Origin: Harmothoe impar
Lineage: Eukaryota; Annelida; Polychaeta; Phyllodocida; Polynoidae
NCBI GenBank assembly: GCA_947462335.1
Contig: OX381716.1
Coordinates: forward strand, 6,024,861-6,088,860
Reading direction: 5' to 3'
Length of the DNA stretch: 64,000 nt
Shown here: piece after piece, positions 37,701 to 43,700 of the stretch
Layout: the number at the start of each line of letters is the position of its first letter
Numbering within the stretch: the stretch's first letter is position 1
Notes under the pieces: model-generated
The model's database searches: none
What the model was told of the DNA's origin: nothing
The model's input: only the letters and a program-made list of their open reading frames with translations
Made by a program: the position numbers and the translations under genes

Positions 37701-40700
37701 AGCACATCATTTACTCTTCTTATTCGTCGAGCTTCAATCCTGTTAAGTCAATTTCTTATTTTTTATAAGCCATCGAAAAAGATATAACGCTGAATTGGGT
37801 AAGTGATAATAGAGTTGTGTGTTGGTCCTTGTTAATGGGTGCTCTCACTTGTCCTGTCTGGTTACATGTATTTGGGTTACCCTTTTGTTCAGTTGGCTCC
37901 CGCGGCCCCATCCTACTCCTCCCTGCAGACCGCTTGCTCCTTGCCTTCCAAAGTAGACAACCCCATGCTACTGAGAACTCAAACTGATGAAATTGAGGCA
38001 AATCAACACCTCCGGGGGAAATGCATTGGACCAAATCATATTTTTGTGCATCGCCTAAAGGGTGCTTGTTGAGTTAATACAGAATTATGGGATGCTTTGG
38101 TTTGTTGACTGTTCTGGTTGTTGCCTCTCTCTTCTTACAGGATACCCGACTAATCCGTCATATTCTGTTTCAGGACAAAGCTACCTCAGCCATGGCTCAC
38201 CACTGTCTTAAACTACAGATCCAGCATTCTATTTCGATCAGACCCAACCCCGCCTCAAAAAAAATAGAAAAAGACCGAAAGTCACTGAAAAAAACATTTT
38301 TTCTTTGTGCTTACTCAGGATGTTTTTCGTCTTGTGGAAGTCAGTTCCCATTTATTTAGTTACCAGATCTGTAGTATTTCTTACATATGCCGTACTGTTT
38401 GTTTCTTCTAGGAAAGAATTGCATTACGAGCTAACGCTCAAACGTGCGAACCCATGTTCCACAAATTCTCAGGTAATTTTGAACACATTTTGACATTTTA
38501 CCAGTTCCCTGTTTTGTTTCCATGTTTTGGTCTATTTTTGGATTTTCTGTATATATGTGTGAATGAGAAAACAAAGCACACACTCTGTTCTCTCTGGAAA
38601 CATTCTTAGTACCAAACCTTTCATCTTCTGTCCTTGTTCCAAAAACATGTCTTTGTCTCTTTCCTCTTCTATAAGTTTAGTCTACTTGTTCAATATTTAT
38701 TGGAGGAAGGGACTTTTGAAAATTGCATTTACCCTGCCATGGTTGAGGTATTTTGTCCAGAGAAAAAGATACCAAATCCCTTCCCCCATCCCAACCTATC
38801 CTTTTCCCAACCAACCTGACTACCAGGAAATGGGCAGACCATGTACCTTGGATAACCCCACAGCTGTTTCGCTTCAGTGATTCATTGTTCATTGTTCGTA
38901 ATCAACATCCTGCGGACATTGCTGCCACTTCTGCAAATTTACATCTGCAAACTAGCAAGTCCAAATTGACCCAAAGCTCCTGCAAGGATTTTAACCAAAC
39001 ATTTCTAGCTGAAGTGCAACAGCTACATCACTAAAGGAAATTACCCATACTAATCTTTATTTTTTCTACTTTCTCAGTTCCTTTCTTTCAGAATCCTCTT
39101 AAGTATATTTTGGTTGATATTCCCAACTCAGGACTTGTGTTCTGTGAACTTGGTTTGTAAATTCTGTTGCTGTATACTACGCCGTCTCCTCTTCTCGGTG
39201 TGTGGTGTTTTTATTTACCTTCTATGTTCTTCTCTCCCCCCTTGGAGTGGCCTCCTCTGTACAAGCCCTCACTGACCTAACCGTGGCCCATGAGGTGTGT
39301 CTAGAACTGTGTCTGCCCTTCTGGAGATGTCCCGCGCTAGGGCAGAAACCGTCGTCACACCACCGCCCCCTCGCCAAACTGGCACCCCCTGAACTCAATA
39401 ACAACCGCAACAAAGACTCGAGACTCCCCGTAAAGACCAGTGGTATCTGTGATAAGGTGAAACTGCCCATACAGGAGAGCAGTGGCACAACGGCCAGCAA
39501 AAGCCACCCACTAAAGGGAACCGGGAAAAGCACTGACAAGACAGATATGTCCACCTTAACAACTAAATTGTCTGGTGCCGCAGAGACTGGCGGTGAGAAA
39601 GCAAAGAGTGAGAGCGGGGGCGACGGGGAAGGTGTCTACGAGCGCATCGACCCTGTGAGTCCCGCAGTGTGTGCCATGACCTTCTACTCAGAAGGCTCTA
39701 ACTCAGGTTGGTGCAGGAGGAGCAGGATGTGTGGTCTGTTGTCTATATCTTTGTGCTCAACCTGAAAGGACTGCCTCCACCACAGCAACCAGCCATGGTC
39801 ACACTGCACATGCTACCCATCTAGCCATCAAACTGACTGGTGTGCATGTATTCAAATCTTGGAATACATCCATACTCTTTCAATAGTGGTGGATGAGTGG
39901 CATTTAACTTGGTGGAGGCAGCCCTTTAGTTGCTGCAGCAGTAGGTGTTTGATGGATCAGAGAAGAATTAGGCAACCGTATGGTGAATATCTAGTGTTAC
40001 AAATCATACCTTGTATACCTTTGATAGTCAATGCATTGTAGGAGATGAAAGAAAAATGTATTAAGTCATAATGATAAAGCAGAGGAACTGATGTTCCTAA
40101 GTATGGTTTGTCAATGTGTAGTGGCCGGTGAGTGCACTTGGGCAGTGCTGTTCTCTTTGGGGATTGTGGCTTCCACACTGGTCAAGTTAGTGGGGCGATT
40201 GCATTCATGATTGTGATTGCTTATTGGTATATACGGTGGTAAGCTTGTGCTGCTAATTCAGTATAGTATGTTATGGTGTAAATATCAATACACTTATCAT
40301 GGGGAATATACATTTCAATATCATGGTTGTTTAAGAAAGCAGAAGCACTGATGCTCTGGTGGTAAGCAGAGGTGTCCCCGACTCTCGTGCAGTAAAGAAG
40401 CACTGGTTAATAAGGGGCACACAACTATAAATGATGTTGGTGGGTGCGGCATGGACCTGTGTCAAAGCCCTCGGAATGTGGACCTGGTAAGTGCGGGACC
40501 CATTGCACGATGACTTGCATGCTTGTCCTCCAAGGTAAGTCCAGGATACATCGACAAGGAGCCTTGTACTGCAGCATGTGCATTCACACACTCCTAAAAA
40601 CAACAACAGCAACAAAACAACAGTAAATTCATCTGCATGCAGCAAGAATAGATTTAGATAAAACAAATAAAATGATTGTCTTGATTTCTCCTACATACGA

Positions 40701-43700
40701 AGACATATTTGTATGATGTGAAACCTACAGTGCAGCATCTTTGTTTTGCCATACATTCTGTTTGCAGTACTTGCGTTATTCCACATGCCGGTTTATATTG
40801 TCTGAAGCATGTTTGCATTATTTAGTTGGTTATTAGTGATTTTGTCCTGATTTGCCCACAGACAGTAGTCCCCTGTAGCTGTAGTCTGCATGCACAGCCT
40901 TAGAGTAGCAGCATGAGTGGTAGTCTTTGTCCTCTTTTACTTAGTACCTGGTGCCATGGTAGTACAACTTGGGTGACATGAAGCCCACTGTGCAAGGCGT
41001 GACATTTAAACTTCACGTGTTACAGTCTCAAGACCTTGTATCATGAACATTCTACTGTTAGGCACTTGCAGTAATCAACAGTAACATTTCCTCTTTGTCC
41101 GGGAGTCGTCACGCCTTGCTCAGTGGAGAATAAACTTGTGTAGATCTGGGCCAACTCACAAGAGCTACACTAAGCTGGTCGGCTACAGAAGCCCCATCAG
41201 CAGTGCACCTGTCCTCATGTGTGTTACCTTGTATGGTCTTACAGGGAGCAGTGCCTCAGGTGGCAGCCAATCACGTAAAGACAAGAACGGACAGGACAGA
41301 AAGAGTCCTGGGGGCGGCAGTGGGAGTGAGACGGAGACGGGCAGCGTGATCAGCAACCAGCGGGTGCGGCCCAACCCTGCGGAGCGCAGCCTGCCCCTGC
41401 CCCCACCGCCCCGACAGCTGGACCAGACCAACCCCGACCTGTGTGGCAGCAAGCAGTCCTTCCGCATGGCCATGGGCAACCCTTGTAAGTACACCGCTAT
41501 GCTGTAGGCAGCCTGTAGTTGTACTAAATATAATCCCGGTCCCACAGGTTAGGTACAGGCAGCGACTGTAATGTAGGTGCTGGGTACAGCACCCTAAAAA
41601 TTTAATGCAGGAATTCAGAAAACAAACGATGCATCTGCAATCAGTTGGTCCCATGCTGTAGTAATGTATTAGATGGCAGAACTATACTCAAAGCTAGGTG
41701 TTATTGTTAACTTGTGGTGCTCATTCTGTATGTTATTGTCATTGATATAAAACAATTCCAACACATCAACAACAGTAGTAAACATGCATAACATCATAAG
41801 GAAATGTACATTGTTGCTAAAAACCCAGAATTAACTCATAAATAAACTACAAGTCATACAAGCAGGCAGGAAGATGAGACAAACAAAAAGATGACATGTC
41901 AGCAATTTGTACCTGCACACCTTGGGGTGGATTCTAAGTGTGTTGTGCCCTTGCCTTACAGGACAGAAGGGTTTAGCTTAATAGGTAAAGGGCGCCTGAG
42001 GTGAAGCCTTGTCTCGGGGTAAATAACCACTTTCCATCTCACGGTCATGCTCCTCGTGTCTTAAGGCATTCACTCTGCATGAATCAACCTGGGGCATCAA
42101 GCCTTGGGACCTGTGCAATGTGGGGGAGCAGCCTGGTGGGCCTTTGGACCAGGGTAGCCTCCACAGTGGGTGCCTGGATCCTGGTTCCTGGGAGGCCTTT
42201 GGACCGGGGCCGCCCAGGACTAGGGCAGCCTCAACACTGGGTCCTGATTCCTGGGAGGCCTTTGGACCAGGGCCGCCCAGAAACCAGGGCAGCCTCCACA
42301 GTGGGTGCCTGGGTCCTGGTTCCTGGGAGGCCTTTGGACCGGGGGCCACCCAGGACTAGGGCAGCCTCCTCAGTGGGTTCCTGGGTTCCCTGATCCTGAA
42401 GCCTTCCTTCTGCTAGCCCAGTTCCACAGGGCCCAGTCCCAAACCCTGGCCTAGACAAAGAAGACGTTTTGACTAGTTTTACAGCGCTATGTGCTGCCAA
42501 AGGCATTGTTAATTAAAACACACAACATAGTTTTACTGCACCTCCCCATCACACTCTTAAATCTAGACTGTAGGCCTTAAAACTGATTAGCTTCATAAGA
42601 CATACTTAAGTAAATGCAACTTGTTACTAGAGAAGAGAGTAATCCTCGGCCTAACATGTGTTCTCTGGTGTCTATCCCAGTTCCTGTCATTAGCTTAGAA
42701 ATTACTACTCATATTAAGGTTCCTTGATACAGATTGACAGTTATTAACTGGTTCTACATGTTTAACAAATAGCAATGGGTCAGGTGTGCATCCACATAAA
42801 TATGATACCAGTGCTCGCATGCCCCCCTCCCGCTTGCTCCATTAAAACTTTTCAGGAGGTACCGGGCATTTTCATGTGGGAGAAGCTCAAATCACCCAGA
42901 CATGCATGAAACATTGATCATGTACCAGAGTAGTACTATTGAATATATTGTGAAGAACGATGATGTGTGCCATCAGATACAAGATGTAAGGGGGTGTTCC
43001 ATGCTGCTCACATTTTGACCAACTCAATTTTGAGAAAGGCTGTGTACTTTGCCGGTGAGCGCAGTATGGCTGAGCAGCAATAGCAGTAGGCAGGGGCGCT
43101 GTACTTGTTGGAGTCTTGGTGTGTCTTTCAGCCGTGTTTTTCTCTTTTATTGTGGCCCACACAGGACACACACAACTCACTAAGGTAAATGGGTGCTGTT
43201 TCTGACGTCCTCGTCATGAAGGGGTGAGGGGTGTGACGTTGTGAATGGTAAACAGTGTGGTCGCGAAAGGAAAAAACACGAGTGAATGAGACGTTTCCTG
43301 TCCATCCTATCACCCCGAAACAACTTTTTACGCTTATCGACTGGATGATTCACCATTTTTATCTTTTGCATTGCAGTAGCAAGCGAGATAAATATTTTTG
43401 GTTGTAGTCTGAATTCTTAAAATTATCTTAAATCGCTGATGCAAAGTTTAGCCAAGGCTATGGATTTAACTTTGTTTGCAGTCATTTTCTCTGCGTGGTT
43501 GTCAATAATGAGTGTTGTGGGATGTTGCTATTTAGCGCTGATTGAGTTGAGACCCGTAGTCAGGGTCTGACTCCCACGCACCTCACTGTGTACACAATGT
43601 CTGCAATACGTGTTGTCGTAGTGTGGTCGTGGGCACATCATGTGACACCCTTCTCTGCCCCCAAACCACACACTCGGGGTGAAGCTGCACTCTGTAACGT

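Larger units (their letters stand above)
31517..41244. other. 9.7-kb DVL intron rich in optional exon candidates
   Basis: Between two core exons that both carry one base over, it contains the candidates at 33092, 33968, 35914, 36111, 38141, 38412 and 39248. A further ambiguous GC-rich patch at 36560-36720 stays open in two frames and ends in a plausible donor (AACAG/gtaaag at 36719). Repeats are few here, unlike the first intron. Confidence 0.6.

Noticed and set aside
39202..39247. ATG at 39202 as a gene start
   Set aside because: The preceding sequence is a pyrimidine tract leading to an acceptor; the open frame is better read as an internal exon from 39248.
42001..42506. Overlapping frames of 80-130 aa on both strands
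   Set aside because: They are by-products of a GC-rich degenerate tandem repeat in the last DVL intron.
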